DNA from: Epichloe hybrida
Taxonomy: Eukaryota; Ascomycota; Sordariomycetes; Hypocreales; Clavicipitaceae
Assembly: GCA_019022495.1 (NCBI GenBank)
Contig: JAFEKR010000004.1
Coordinates: 2,976,001 to 3,040,000, forward strand
Reading direction: 5' to 3'
Length of the DNA stretch: 64,000 bases
In this document: positions 13,101-25,325 of the stretch, in pieces
Layout: the number at the start of each line of letters is the position of its first letter
How positions within the stretch are numbered: the first letter of the stretch is position 1
Notes under the pieces: model-generated
The model's input: the letters and a program-made list of their open reading frames with translations, nothing else
Database searches by the model: none
Told to the model about the DNA's origin: nothing
Made by a program: the position numbers and the translations under genes

Positions 13101-16100
13101 TTATATATAAATAGGGCTATGCCTAGATGCTTCTTATATAGAAAGAAAAAGTAGTTACTTAGAGCTACCTTATAGAAGGCAAGCTATAGTAACTATACCA
13201 CTACTTTAGATATCTATTAATCTAATATTTACATAAGGTTCTTTGTAAATTAGGGCATAATATTAATATTAAAGCTATTAGGAAACTAATAAGAATCTGC
13301 TACTAATGCTAAATATATATAAATAGCCTTAATTACTTTAAGTTTACCCTTAAGGATAAGTGTAGCTTTAATTATAAAGTAATAGTAAATATCTTCTACC
13401 TAGATAGCAACTACCTTATACTCTACGCTATAGATATAGCTATAGCGTTTAACGTAGCGAAATTCCTTAATAATATCTCTATGAAAATAACCTAGGAAGC
13501 CCTCTAAATATACTAGATTAATGCTTACCTAGGCCCCCTAGACTTTATTATTATAAATGCTAGAATAAACTTCTATAGTAATAAATTTAGATAATTTATA
13601 GCTTTAATATTAATTTTAATTAAGGAAGTCCCTGTTAAGGTATACTATAGTATAAGGAAGGTTAAAAGGTATTATAAGCTACTCTAAAGAGCCTATAATA
13701 TAATTAGACACGAATACCCTATAACGCCGAAACCTATTGCCCTTTAAATAGTAATTAAGGCCTTAAATAATACTATAGGCCCTAATAGCCTTATCCTAAC
13801 TCTCCTTATCTTTAGAGCCTACCTATATATAATAAATAAGTCCTTACTATTACCTAATATTATATAGTATGTGATTATAGTATAGAAAGCTACTAAAGAG
13901 ATTAAGAGATTTCACGCTATCTAGAAGGTTAATAAGGCCCTTACTAAATATAATAGCTTAAATACCTTAAAGACCCTTAGCTTACTACTTAGATTAAAGG
14001 TTAAGGTCTAGTAAGAAGGTAAGGGATAGGTAAGTCTATATAAGCTACTAGTAATTACTAGAGAAAGCTATATACTTAATATACTTAGAGGCCTAAAGAC
14101 CTTTAGGTTAATATTTATTAAGCCTTACTATAATAATCCTAGTGTAAAGAAAATAGTAAAGCCTAGTAAAGAGAAAGGAGAAAAAGGGCGAGAGGCTTAT
14201 AATAAGAATATAGTGCTACTAATACTATTAAAGTAAGGATATAGAAGGCTATAGAAAAACCCTCCTATAATACCTTAAGGTGCTAATACCTTCCTATTAG
14301 CAAAAGAATATAGTAACCTAGCTCTTATAATTAAGCTATATAAGAAAGGAATTATTAAGACCCTAGGTAAACTATTTAAGCTATTAATAAAAGCGGAAAT
14401 TAATGCTCTAATTAAGTAAGGTGTGTTTAAATTTATTATGTTTAATAAGGAAGAATATAGTGGAATTCGAATCTTTAATTCCTAAATTATTAATAAGATT
14501 AAGGGTAAGATAATAGAACCTTATAAAAAGTTATGCCTTGTGATCTAAGGGTGTGAGGATAAAGGGAAATAGGCTATTCTTACACAGGCCCTAATGATTT
14601 AATACGTAAGCTAATGTCTTATCCTTATAATAGCCTTATTAGTAAGATTAAGGAAATTCCTTATTTAGCTAAGAGATATCTATTAGGCTTATTTATAGGC
14701 CTATATATTACTAGAGCGGCTAATCCTAGCGCGCTTACTAATTCAAATATAGTATCTCTACCCGCCTAGTATAATCTTAAGGGTTATAAAACCTCTTTAT
14801 AGGCTTATAGAGGTAGGAACACACTAGTAGGTTATGTATTATAAGTATTATAGAGAGAACCTCTAGATAGAAACCTTTATGTATAATCCCTACTTACTTA
14901 TAACTACAAAGGAAAGCCCTAACTTTACCTATATTAGAATATAGACTAATAATATAATTAGCCTCTTAGATAAGAAGTTCTCTAAGAAGGAAGAGACCTA
15001 GCTTACTATAGTAGGCTTTAATATAAAGCTAAAGTAATTCCTAACTTAGGACTACCTGCTTATATTTAATAGTGGCATTATCTTACTAGAGAATAATACT
15101 ATTAAGATCTAGTAGAAAGGGCAAAGTAATAAGTTAGAATTAGTTCTAATAACTAACTTAAAGCGTAAATATATTAAGCAGAGGGCCTAAGGAGCTTATA
15201 TTACCTTAATTTACTAACTAGAGGCTTGCTTTAACCTATCTATTACTATATAATACTAGAAGCTAACCCTAGAGGATGTGAAAGCTCTTAATTACTACCT
15301 AAAGTAGCAGATAGATTACTTAGAGAGAGGTCTAATATTTATCCTAATTAACCTTAAGAAGGCGAAGCTCTTTGCCTTTATAGATAAATCCTTTGCTAAT
15401 AACTAGGACTTATTTTTATAACTAGGATATGTACTTATCCTAGCAAACGAAGACTATACTAATAGTAAGTTTATAATTAAAGGTAATATTATATACTTTA
15501 GCTTAATAAAGAGCAAGAGAGTTACGTAAAGCGTGCTTACCTTAGAAGTCTATAGTATGGTAGCTAGTGTTAATATAGCTTACATAATTATAACTACCCT
15601 AAACTTAGTTACTAACTAACTAAAGCTCCTAAAGATCCTAGTTATTATATGTACGGATTTATACTCCTTATATAAATACCTTGTTAAGCTTAGTATAATA
15701 AAGGAGAAATGCCTAATAATTAATATTATAGCCCTTTAATAGTTATATAAACACTAAGAACTCTATAAGATCTGATAGATTAATAGGGAGGATAACCTAG
15801 CTAATGCCTTTATAAAGGCATTACCTAATAAGGCCCTTAAGAGCTTTATCTTAACTAACTAGATAACTATCTAGATAAAGGGATAGGTTACTTATATGTA
15901 ATACATGCGTGGTAAGAGAAAACATAATCCTCTAGGAGGGTAGCCATAGGGATAAGATAGTGATACATAGGGGACCTACGCCCTTATAGTTAATATCCCT
16001 AGTGGCTATAACTATACTAGCTTACTAGGCCCTCCTAGTAGACTATAGAAATTAATAGTAGTGCGTAGGAGGATAAAGGTGTTACTAAGGAGGAGGAAGA

Positions 16101-16359
16101 TATTATATACGCGCTATAGTGTAGTATATATATTATTTTAAGGAAAGAAGGGATTTAGAAGGACTTACTTATCCTTATATAGGCTTATAGGCTAAGTAAG
16201 ATTATTATTTTCCCTTTTATTAGTAACTATACGCTTAGATAAGCTATAAGTTCTTTTCCTTATATCCCCTATTAATTATATTCTTAATCTATTTTTCCCT
16301 TTTTATTTCTATAATTAATATTATATATTAATAATCATGTTAAAAGAGAGAAGTTCTAG

Positions 16360-16668
16360 TGTTAGAATAAAGGTAATATTAATCGCGCGTTATAGCTGTA
16401 ATTACCTAGTAAAAGCTTAGGCCACACGCGGACCCTATACATAACCTATAACCTAGCACGTTAATTAGCTAGGAAATATAGGGATATAAACGCGTAACCC
16501 CTTTTCCCTTTATGTATTATAACTTCTAGCTTTTTACCTCTCTTTTCTAATAACTCAATCAATCATGACAACAGATAACGCAGCCTAGAATAGATAATCG
16601 ATGACAATACTATTCTTCGGGCTCACGACTGTATTACACATTGAATTCAATACCCTGTGAATCCAACA
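16360..16668 (+). repeat. 3' LTR of the nested copia element
   Basis: The LTR runs from TGTTAGAATAAAGG to TGAATCCAACA and is 309 bp, the same length as the 5' LTR. Its last 100 bp (about 16560-16668) are much less RIP-mutated than its first half. Confidence 0.88.
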
Positions 16669-16673
16669 GTCTT
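16669..16673 (+). repeat. Right target-site duplication GTCTT
   Basis: This is the second copy of the GTCTT found at 9856-9860. Removing one copy and the element rejoins the RNase H frame of the older copia across the site. Confidence 0.85.
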
Positions 16674-17246
16674 CTTAAGGAAGAATTTATTAAGCTCATA
16701 ATATAACTATGCTACATTAATATCTATTATTACTAGCTTTATTAAGAGGTTACAAAGGGAACCTTTAATATTACCTAGAAGGTAATAAAAGAAATAATTG
16801 CTAATAGCCTTACAAAGCTACTAATAGGAAAAGCATTTATGGATTTCAGATAAGCACTAGGGCTTGTATAGTTACTAGATTAAATGCTTAGTACTAACCT
16901 AAAAGAGCAGGAATTACTAGAAGACCCTGCTATAATTAATAATAATTAGATTGTTACAAAGATTTAATTAAATTATTACAGGATACCTTAATTACAGGCC
17001 TCCTAGGGGGATGTGTTAGAATCCTGCCATAAGCGCTTAACTACATGCAGGTAACTTGGACACTAGGACCTACCTAACTAGTTACTTTTCTAGACCTTTA
17101 GTAAATATATAGTATAGTTTATATAGGCAGATTACATACCCTATGGTACAGGTACTTAGTTATTTAAATAGTAGTCCGCGCCCTCTTACAGGGTCGGGCA
17201 ACTCAATCCATACCTTCATTTCTGATCCTAGCTGCTCGGTCCAACA
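16674..17246 (+). mobile_element. Older Ty1/copia RNase H end plus 3' LTR, right part
   Basis: The frame interrupted at 9860 continues here with 'LLKEEFIKL', then 'KGTFNITWKVIKEII' (about 16750) and 'LTKLLIGKAF', the classical end of copia RNase H. A purine-rich tract at about 17000-17012 precedes a 3' LTR at 17014-17246. Nothing downstream of 17246 looks RIP-mutated, so this LTR end is the edge of the repeat block. Confidence 0.75.
17014..17246 (+). repeat. 3' LTR of the older copia element
   Basis: It begins TGTTAGAATCCTGCC right after a purine-rich tract and ends GGTCCAACA, giving TG...CA termini and a length of 233 bp. It differs in sequence from the 309-bp LTR of the younger element apart from the termini. 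Its 5' LTR partner is not in the window. RIP erosion fades along its length. Confidence 0.65.
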
Positions 17247-19167
17247 TGTACCTACCTATGTATAGGTACACCCCGCTGTACTATGGGGATGTACATGCTG
17301 GCACATCCCCGAGCAAAGCTGTCTAGGATCACCCCGACACGGTCATCGCTGGTCCGACAGCCATGTGCTTTGCTCCGATCACGACATCCTGCATGTTCCG
17401 AGTACTTCGGCTTGAAATACTGGTACTAACGATCCCCTTGCCATGCGTCTGCATTGGGCCGTTAGTTGCTGAGCACCCGCTCGACGGCAACGCCCCCGTT
17501 GCATGAAAACCGCTATTGTTCGCCATCGTCTATTGTTAGTCTTGAATCATTAGTCAGCTATATTCTCACGCTCTCAGATCGCCAAAGACCCCGTCATATA
17601 TGGTCATACATGGAATAGTGCGATGAGTTTTTCTTGAAATCATCATCAACCCACGGCGGCTGACGTGGGCACGGCGTAACATAGTGCGTCCGGACCTCCT
17701 GTATCCCGATGGCAACATTTGGGGACTCGGAAAGATTATGACTGTTTGGTATTCGCTCAGAGCACCGACAAAGGATGATGGCGGCGATGGCAACTGTCAG
17801 CTCGGGCATCTTTCCCTGACCCTTAGGGATTCTTCAACCCCACCAGCATGAAGTCAATGTACAACTCTCTCGGATGCTTGCGAAAGGATGGCGTCAAGCT
17901 AAACCTACAATAACAGAAGTGATCATCTAATAGAACCTTGCATCATCACTCATAGAATGTGGCTGCTCTTTCGTGCGTTCCAATGCATACTCTGCAAGAA
18001 CTTTGCATGTCTTGTGGAAGTATAGTCTTTGGCGTCTCTACCGTTGTGCTACTTAGCACTTTGACTTGAAACTTTGTTCATCGCCGGGCTAAAGGTGATT
18101 GAAATTTGACTTACGTTACCAGCAAAGAAAAAGTAGTTATTGACTAACAAGCATCTAAGGATTGGCTAATATACGGCTAGATTACAGGTCACGGAGAAAT
18201 GGAGAAGTACTACGTTCATGTAGTCAATCGGGGGGTTTGATTTCGTGGTGGTTTCTACAGAGCGCAGTTTTCCTTGCAGTGTAAAATTCAAATAAAAAGA
18301 ATATTGCCAACTTGATAATCTCTAGTCTACTTATAAGTAGCCCCCATGCAATATTTCATCCTCTGAAATTCTGCATCTCATTAAAACTAAATCTATGATG
18401 ATAGTCTATCCCAGCAAATGGTTGACTGCAGTAGAACAGAGCAAGTCAAGATGAGTCATATGTACCTACACTGGTACCACTGGTACTTGTAGTTGTACTT
18501 GTTTTGTGCCTGCAGTGCAGAAGAATATATTTTCCGAACGTGACCGTAGCAGTAAACCTAAGACGATGTTACATTCCATAATACTAGATGTAAGCCGTCA
18601 TCTCACGTAAAAACTTCAAAACTCACGCAAGAAGAATCTGGCACAGTGGGGTAGGGGCAGGGGTGAGCATCTCAGAGCCTGTCACTCTTGAGTGACGATT
18701 CTTCTGATTGGTCCAACATCCCATCCCGGTCGGTACGAAAGTGTAGCCTTGCCGGCTCTACATACATGTACGTACAGTACATACGGAGTACATAAGGATG
18801 GAAGGGGCGACAAGGGTACCTGCCCTACATACATGCAGCCTGATAACCAGAAGAAGTGGGGCGTGGCACGATCAAGGAGAGCAACATCGAGCCCTCTTGG
18901 GTTTCCCACCGGGCGTATGAATGAATGAATAAATCAAATTCTCCTCAGCGCTATACCCAGGCCGAGAGAGGCCGCGGGCAAGATGCTTTTTCAATTCTTT
19001 CATCTTCTTCCTCCGTCAAAGTGCGCATTAGTGCGTAGGCTCCCCAACAAACACCATTTGGGCAGAGTCTCAGCGACACTTTTCTTTGTTGCCTTTCCGC
19101 AAGATTCTTCCACAACACCACACCTCATCACGAGCCTACATCAATAGGCACAATGTCTTCTTGACCA
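17247..19167. other. Intergenic region between RIP block and ABC transporter gene
   Basis: Composition is normal here. Short open frames on the minus strand (17329-17526 and two overlapping frames at 17566-17809) have no recognisable motif and no supporting splice context, so they are not called. The downstream part (about 18660-19160) is the likely promoter of the transporter gene. It holds a CCAAT box in reverse (ATTGG at about 18707-18711) and a TACGGAGTA motif at 18782-18790. Confidence 0.5.
18782..18790 (+). promoter_or_regulatory. TACGGAGTA intergenic motif upstream of the ABC transporter
   Basis: Exact 9-mer about 380 bp upstream of the predicted ATG. The same 9-mer or its complement recurs at 28396, 28504, 36522, 43432 and 54420, always between genes. 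Function unknown. Confidence 0.35.
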
Positions 19168-22100
19168 ATGTCTTCTACCGGTTGTACCATCGCCGTGGAG
19201 GACCGCTTTGGTCCGGTCGTCGGAAACTCTTGTTTGGGTGGCTTCGACTTTACCCTGCTTTTCGAGGAGTCCATCCTTACAATTCTGCCCTTGGCTTCCG
19301 CTGGTGAGTTCTTTTTTGTCCGGGAAATTCTTCTACCGTGTGTTTTCAAAGTGTTCCTCGTCGCTGTCTAACGAATGAAACAATCTAGTTCTCCTCGCGC
19401 TGATCCAACTATACACACTACGAGAGGCGCAGGTCAAAATCAAGCATTCTTATCATGAGCCGTGTAAACTGGTTAGATTTCTTGCCCCCCGCCCTCTCTG
19501 TCAGTTGGTAAAGTCACATTTTCGAATGGGGAATCGGGACTCACCGGACAAAATATGCAACATTTAGTTGGCCTATCTGGCATACGTGGCGCTGCAGACA
19601 GTGCTCTTGGTGTTATGGGCAAAGCAACATGTCGCAAAGACGCGAGCAACCCTGGCCACCATCTCCTTGTCCCTAGCTGCCTTTATTCCCTTTACCTGGC
19701 TTTCATATTGTGAACACAGGCGCTCACTGCGCCCATCGAGTCTCTTGACACTGTATTTGGGTCTGTCAGTGCTGCTCGACATTGCACGTGTGCGAACGCT
19801 CTTCCACATCAACGACGTCGGTCATACCATAGCCTCGGTTTTCCTGGCTAGCTACTGTGTCAAGATCGTCCTCTTGGGCCTGGAACTGCTCGAGAAGCGC
19901 CATTTGATACTGGACGACTGGAAAGAAGAGGATGCACTAGAAACCACGGCCAGCGCGTATCGCCGTGCCCTTTTCCTCTGGCTAAATGGTCTCTTCGTTA
20001 CGGGCTACCGCAGTTTCTTATCCGCCAATATGCTACCAAAGATTGATTCGGAGATCCTATCTGCTTCCGACCCCAACGTACTCAAGGCCAAGTGGGCACG
20101 AGGTAAGACAGATTGCCCGACTTGGCGCCTCCAAGTAACTTGTAACTTGTTTGTTTCGTTGGCTTGCTGATATGTGAGACGCCCACAGCGAACAAGTCAA
20201 GTAAATATGCCCTCCTTTGGATATTCACAACCCACTACAAGTGGACTGTTCTCGCAGCACTTCTTCCTCGCCTCGTCTATATGGGCTTTACTTTTGCACA
20301 GCCATTTCTCATCCACAGAGTTCTCTCGTTTACTTCGTCAGCGGCGCCTAGATTCGCAAACGTTGCGTACGGGCTCATTGGTGCCTACGCCATCGTATAT
20401 ATTGGCTCTGCTCTTTCTTTAACCATTTACGAGCACAAGGTGTACCGCACTCTGAGCAAATTCCGCGGAAGCTTGATCGCCATGGTCTACGGCAAGACCC
20501 TGAGGCTCGGCTCGTCGTCCGGCTCTTGGAATGCGGAAGCCATTACCCTCATGAGTGCCGACATCGACAGGCTTGGTATTTGCGCGCAGGATGTGCACGA
20601 GATATACGCTGGCACTATCGAGGTGGGACTGTGTCTCTGGTTGCTCTATGTCTATTTGGGTGTCGCAGCTGCTGCTTCTGCAGTTTTCAGCATGTGTAAG
20701 TTTTTTGTTGACCTCTCTGACCTTCAGACATCCCTTTTCAATCACTCGACTTTTCGTACTCACCTAGTTTCATCTTGATAGTATGTCTCGTTCTGAGCGC
20801 ACCCGTTGCGACTGCTGCAGGCAAGGCCCAAGTCCCCTGGTTAGATGCAATCGAGAATCGTCTGACTGAGACTGCACGCACTCTTGATAACTTCAAGCTC
20901 ATCAGAATGATGGGACTCACCGAAGTAGTCTCGTCGGTCCTGAGAACTTTGAGGATGTCAGAGATCGCGGCTGCCCGCCGGTATCGAATCCTCAATGTAT
21001 GCCTCAGCTTTCTATGTAAGAGTCACGATCTTGGATGATAGTACCTCGGTTCTGTTCTCTCATGGAATGATCAAACATGGGTATATTATGCATCATTTCT
21101 CCCATAAACTAATACAGGCCCACAGACTACATGTCGTACGCATTCTCTCCGGTTTGGGGATTTGGTGTATATATTCTGTTGGCTCGAGCGCGTGACTCGG
21201 GTACTTTGCTACAAAGCACTGCTTTTGCAGCACAGGCTATCTTCACACTGCTCAACAAGCCCTCCGTCAAGGTTATTGATGCAATTGAGCACCTGCAAGT
21301 AGTCATGGAGTGCTTTGGACGCATGCAGGAATATCTCACCCGCGAAGAGCAGGAGGCATATAGAACCCTAGCTCCTGCAGAGAAGGGAGAACTTAAACAC
21401 CACAGAGGAGACGACGACGCTACTTCCGAAAAAACGATGCAACTCGAGCAGTCAGCCCAATTGGAATCAAATGACTTCTCACTCACTGCGGCGGCTGTCA
21501 TGCGCCATGTATTGCTTCGATATTCCCCGGGACAAAAACCAGCCCTACAAGACCTCAACTTACTTATTCCCAGTTCTCAGACTACCATGATTCTAGGTCC
21601 CGTTGGTAGTGGGAAGACGACACTGCTCAAGCTTTTGCTAGGCGCTGCCCCGGTACCTGAGAAGAGTACTGATGACGACGATGCATCGTACTACTACAAA
21701 ACCAACTTTACGAGGGCCGCGTACTGTGCCCAGCAGCCGTGGATATCAAAGGCCACTATACGAGAAAACGTTGTTGGCATGTCCTCGTGGGATGAAGCAT
21801 GGTACGAGCAGGTGCTTCAAGCTTGCGCTCTGGTGACCGACTTGAATGATCTTCCCAGCGGTGATCATACCCAAACTGGAGGACGTGGTAGCGCTCTGGG
21901 CGGTGGGCAAAGGATCCGCGTGGTCAGCTCTTTCTTCCTCCACCCCCCTTTTCTTCTTCTTCCTACATGCAACTCATGCTGATTGAGTACATGCATGATT
22001 GCAATAGTCACTGGCGCGAGCACTGTATTCCAGATTGCCAGTCTTGATCCTCGATGACGTGCTCACGGGGCTTGATCCGGTGACGGAGCAAACCGTTTCA

Positions 22101-24588
22101 GCCGCTGTTTTTGGACCATCAGGTCTCGCCAAGCGCTACCAACCAACAATCATCATGGCATCTAGTTCAGCCGAACACGTTCGCTTTGCAGATCATGTCA
22201 TTGTGCTCGGGAAGGGTGGCAAAGTGGCTCAAGCCGCTCCGGCCGAGGAGTATCATTCAACTTCCTTCAGTAGCATCGCAGATCTTGATAAGATAGATCG
22301 TGGGGGTGAAGGCGGGAACCAGTCTTCCACACAAAAGACGCCAAAGCAGGGGCCTGCTGCTGAGTTGGCATTGTCCGAGATGGAAATGCCTGATGAGGAG
22401 CAAGATCCTGTCGCAGCGCGTAGCCGGCAGAAAGGTGACCACCATGCATATGTGTACTACAGTCAAATTGCCGGGTGGAAAAACATTTCGATCTGGTTCT
22501 TCTTTAGTTGCGTCTTCATGTTTGGGCTCAACTTTCCCAGTAAGTGACCACCATTCAACCACGTTAGACACGCTATACTGACCCATGATCTCCATTCTCT
22601 CAGCTGTGTGGCTCCAGTGGTGGGTTGTTTCCAATGCTCAGGATCCAAATAACCGCGTTGGGTATTGGCTCGGGGTGTACGGTGGCCTTGCCGCTCTAGC
22701 CCTAGTGACCAACGTTATTGCTGACGGGTATGTCAATCGGAGTCTTGGTCAATGTCGCCTGCTTTCTTTGCCATGAATGATCTAAATGCCAGTTAGATGG
22801 GTGCAATTGGTCATTGTGCCCAAGACGTCGGCCGGATTCCACGACCTTCTTCTCAAAACGACAACACGGTACGTCATGTCAACCTTTTTCTTCTTCAACA
22901 TGAACAAACATTTTCATCTTCGCCAGGGAAAGGGTTATATGGCTAATAAATATGGCCTCCTAGAGCACGCACTGCATTCCTCGCATCTACACATGGTGGT
23001 ACTATACTTAACCGGTATGTCCTTCCTTATTTATCTCTCTTGCTAGTAGAAAGAACCTGACAAAAAAAAACCGGGTGGCGATATGTACGTATAGATTCAG
23101 CCAAGATCTCGAGTTGATTGACAGTGATCTTCCTGGGGCAATTGACAAGACGCTCTTCTCCGCCTTACAGACCATTTTCACAACTGCTCTCGTTTTCGCT
23201 GGATCCGGTTATCTGGCATGTACTCTTCCCGCTTGCGTCCTGATCATTTACGGCATTCAGCATTTCTATCTACGCACCTCTCGTCAACTCAGGCACGTCG
23301 ACATTGAAGCCAAGGAGCCTCTGTTCTCTCACTTCCTTGACACGGTGACGTCAGTCGACAGTATCCGTGCCTACGGCTGGGAAGAAGAATACGAGCAGAA
23401 GAATCTAGAGGCACTCAACGCATCCCAGCCGCCTTACTACCTGATGTGGACAATTCAAAGATGGCTTACCTTGGTGCTAAATCTCTTTGTCGCCTGTCTC
23501 GCCATTCTTCTGGTTGCCCTCGCCACAACCATCCAAAATGGCTCTACCGAGTTCCTTGGTACGGCTCTCTCCAATATCGTGAATTTCGGTACCACTCTGC
23601 AGCTGCTTGTTGTAGATTGGACGCAACTCGAGACAGCTATATGCGCCATCAGTCGTATCAAGACTTACGTGAAAGGAACTGAACCTGAGGAAGAAGGGGA
23701 AATCCATCCTCAAGAAGCTGTGGCGCCTCCATGCAATTGGCCTACGAAAGGCGAAATCGTTTTTCAGGGCGTACGGGTTTGTTATCCATCCCACCCCAAC
23801 AAACCGGTGTTGGAAAACATCAATCTCGGAATCTCGCCAGGTGAGAGAGTGGCGGTGTGTGGTCGAACAGGAAGTGGGAAATCGACATTGATGAGCACGC
23901 TATTACGGCTGGTCGATCTTGACTCTGGCAAAATCATGGTTGATGGCACAGATATTACGAGCATGTCGCGTGAGACTGTTAGGCGCTGCTTGACAACTAT
24001 GCCACAGGAGACATTATTCTTTACAGGGACTATACGACAGAACTTGGATCCCCTCCATATTCTTTCATCCGATGACGACCAGCTGATGATGAAGATCCTC
24101 GAAGATCTCGCATTGAAGGAAGTCGTAAACGAGGCGGGCGGACTGGATGCTGTACTGAATGCTGACGATATGCTCTCATCCGGCCAGCAGCAGCTTTTCT
24201 GTCTCGCACGAGCCATTGTTAAAGGCGGCCAAATCCTACTCCTTGACGAAGCCACTAGCAGGTACGTACACAGACGAGAGACAGAAGGGGAAGCTTCTTT
24301 TCGGTGTAAAGACGTCGACGAAAACTGATACAATAGTTGTCGCCTAGCGTCGATCAAGTTACGAGCGGACTAATGCAATCAGCGCTCCGCAAAACGGTTA
24401 GCGCAGGGAACAAGAAGACGGTCATTGCAATTGCTCATCGCCTCGAGACCATTCTCGATTTCGATCGAGTCTTTGTTTTGGACAAGGGTAGAATCATTGA
24501 GTCTGGGAATCCTAAGGACTTGCTGCAGACAGCTGGCTCTGCGTTCAGGTGTCTGTCAAATGGCATGATGAGCGACTGTCTCGACTGA
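19168..24588 (+). CDS. ABCC/MRP-type full-length multidrug ABC transporter
   Basis: ATP-driven membrane exporter of the MRP/ABCC family, acting at the plasma or vacuolar membrane; substrate unknown. Twelve exons close in one frame of 1492 residues: 19168-19303, 19389-19471, 19568-20102, 20189-20695, 20782-21015, 21126-21922, 22008-22539, 22604-22727, 22797-22868, 22964-23014, 23095-24261, 24348-24588. An extra N-terminal membrane domain (TMD0) in residues 1-250 precedes TMD1. NBD1 has Walker [10 protein letters not shown] (about 656), signature LGGGQ (756-760) and Walker B LILDD (777-781). NBD2 has Walker [10 protein letters not shown] (about 1280), LSSGQ (1384-1388), Walker B ILLLDEA (about 1404) and the H-loop 'AIAHR'. 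In NBD1 the catalytic glutamate is Asp, as in many ABCCs, and the signature Ser is Gly. Several small exons (51-124 nt) were placed by GT/AG sites and frame, so single-site errors are possible. Confidence 0.9.
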
Positions 24589-25325
24589 AGGCCATCAACT
24601 CAATCTCGTGGCCTCCACTGGCGAGATGCCGAGGGGCGAGATATTCGGAATCGAATGGATCACCACCGGTCCACCTTAGTCTGCTCAAGATAGTAACCTG
24701 CTACTTTCTCACGTTTTCTTATCCCTTGGCCTGTGCATGCCGACCCGAAGCGGATAACCAAATTCTTGATTTGCATGTGAGGTGATGCTTGTCAGCAAAT
24801 GGACGCTGCTGCAATGCAAGTGAGGATAAAGATACATGTAAGTACAGTGGGTGTACATACATACACACAGTAAGATCGATCTACCTGCCCACCCACTGCG
24901 ACATCCTCCCTCTTCCGACGCACACCGCACGCCCCCCCCCCACCTCTTGACAACCTGGCCTGCCGGGAATAAAGACGTGTACTGGTACAGCTGGTACAGG
25001 GACATGCAAGAGTTGTGTGTCATCAGGGTCAGATCAGACGTTGCCGAGTTGCCGCCATCTTGTCTGGCTCCAAGTCTGCTGTAGAATGCAATGTATCATG
25101 TACGCATGTCATCGGATGCATGCTATGCTAGGCTGGGCACACACTTGTACGTGCCGTACAGAAACAATCATGCTTTGTCCCCGCCAGCAACGACAAAATT
25201 GAAGGCACATGTTTAAATACCAACAGAGTGCTTTGGCCTATATCCAGAATTTCCGCTGCGATAGAAATTCCCCCCCCCTTTTGTCTTGGGAAATATTGCG
25301 CCACGCCTTCTGTTGTTTCTCCACC
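24589..25325. other. Intergenic region
   Basis: This is the 3' flank of the ABC transporter and promoter of the redox-enzyme gene. It contains GTACAT-rich stretches, a C run (about 24931-24940) and a second C run at about 25270-25278. No further gene or RNA was recognised. Confidence 0.5.

Larger units (their letters stand above)
9861..16668 (+). mobile_element. Full-length Ty1/copia retrotransposon (6.8 kb), nested, RIP-inactivated
   Basis: The element has two 309-bp LTRs and a GTCTT target duplication. Reading through TAA/TAG, the internal region follows Ty1/copia order. A Gag-like part contains a zinc-knuckle remnant near 12365 ('KKCYIYSKEGYQLSKYPK'). Integrase lies at about 13200-13750, with a decayed HHCC finger ('CYQCQIYI'-like) and DDE-core context 'YLGPLDFII'. 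Reverse transcriptase is at about 14400-14900 ('ILARLLIQIQYLYPP', 'RVIKPLYRLIEVGTH'), and RNase H at about 15000-15890 ('KGNIIYFSLIKSKRVT', 'DNLANAFIKALP'). A purine-rich tract just before 16360 fits the polypurine tract. No frame is intact. Element order and motifs are secure; the exact gag start is not visible. Confidence 0.88.

Noticed and set aside
17329..17809. Three minus-strand frames of 65-75 codons
   Set aside because: No motif, no splice context and overlapping frames; kept only as a note.
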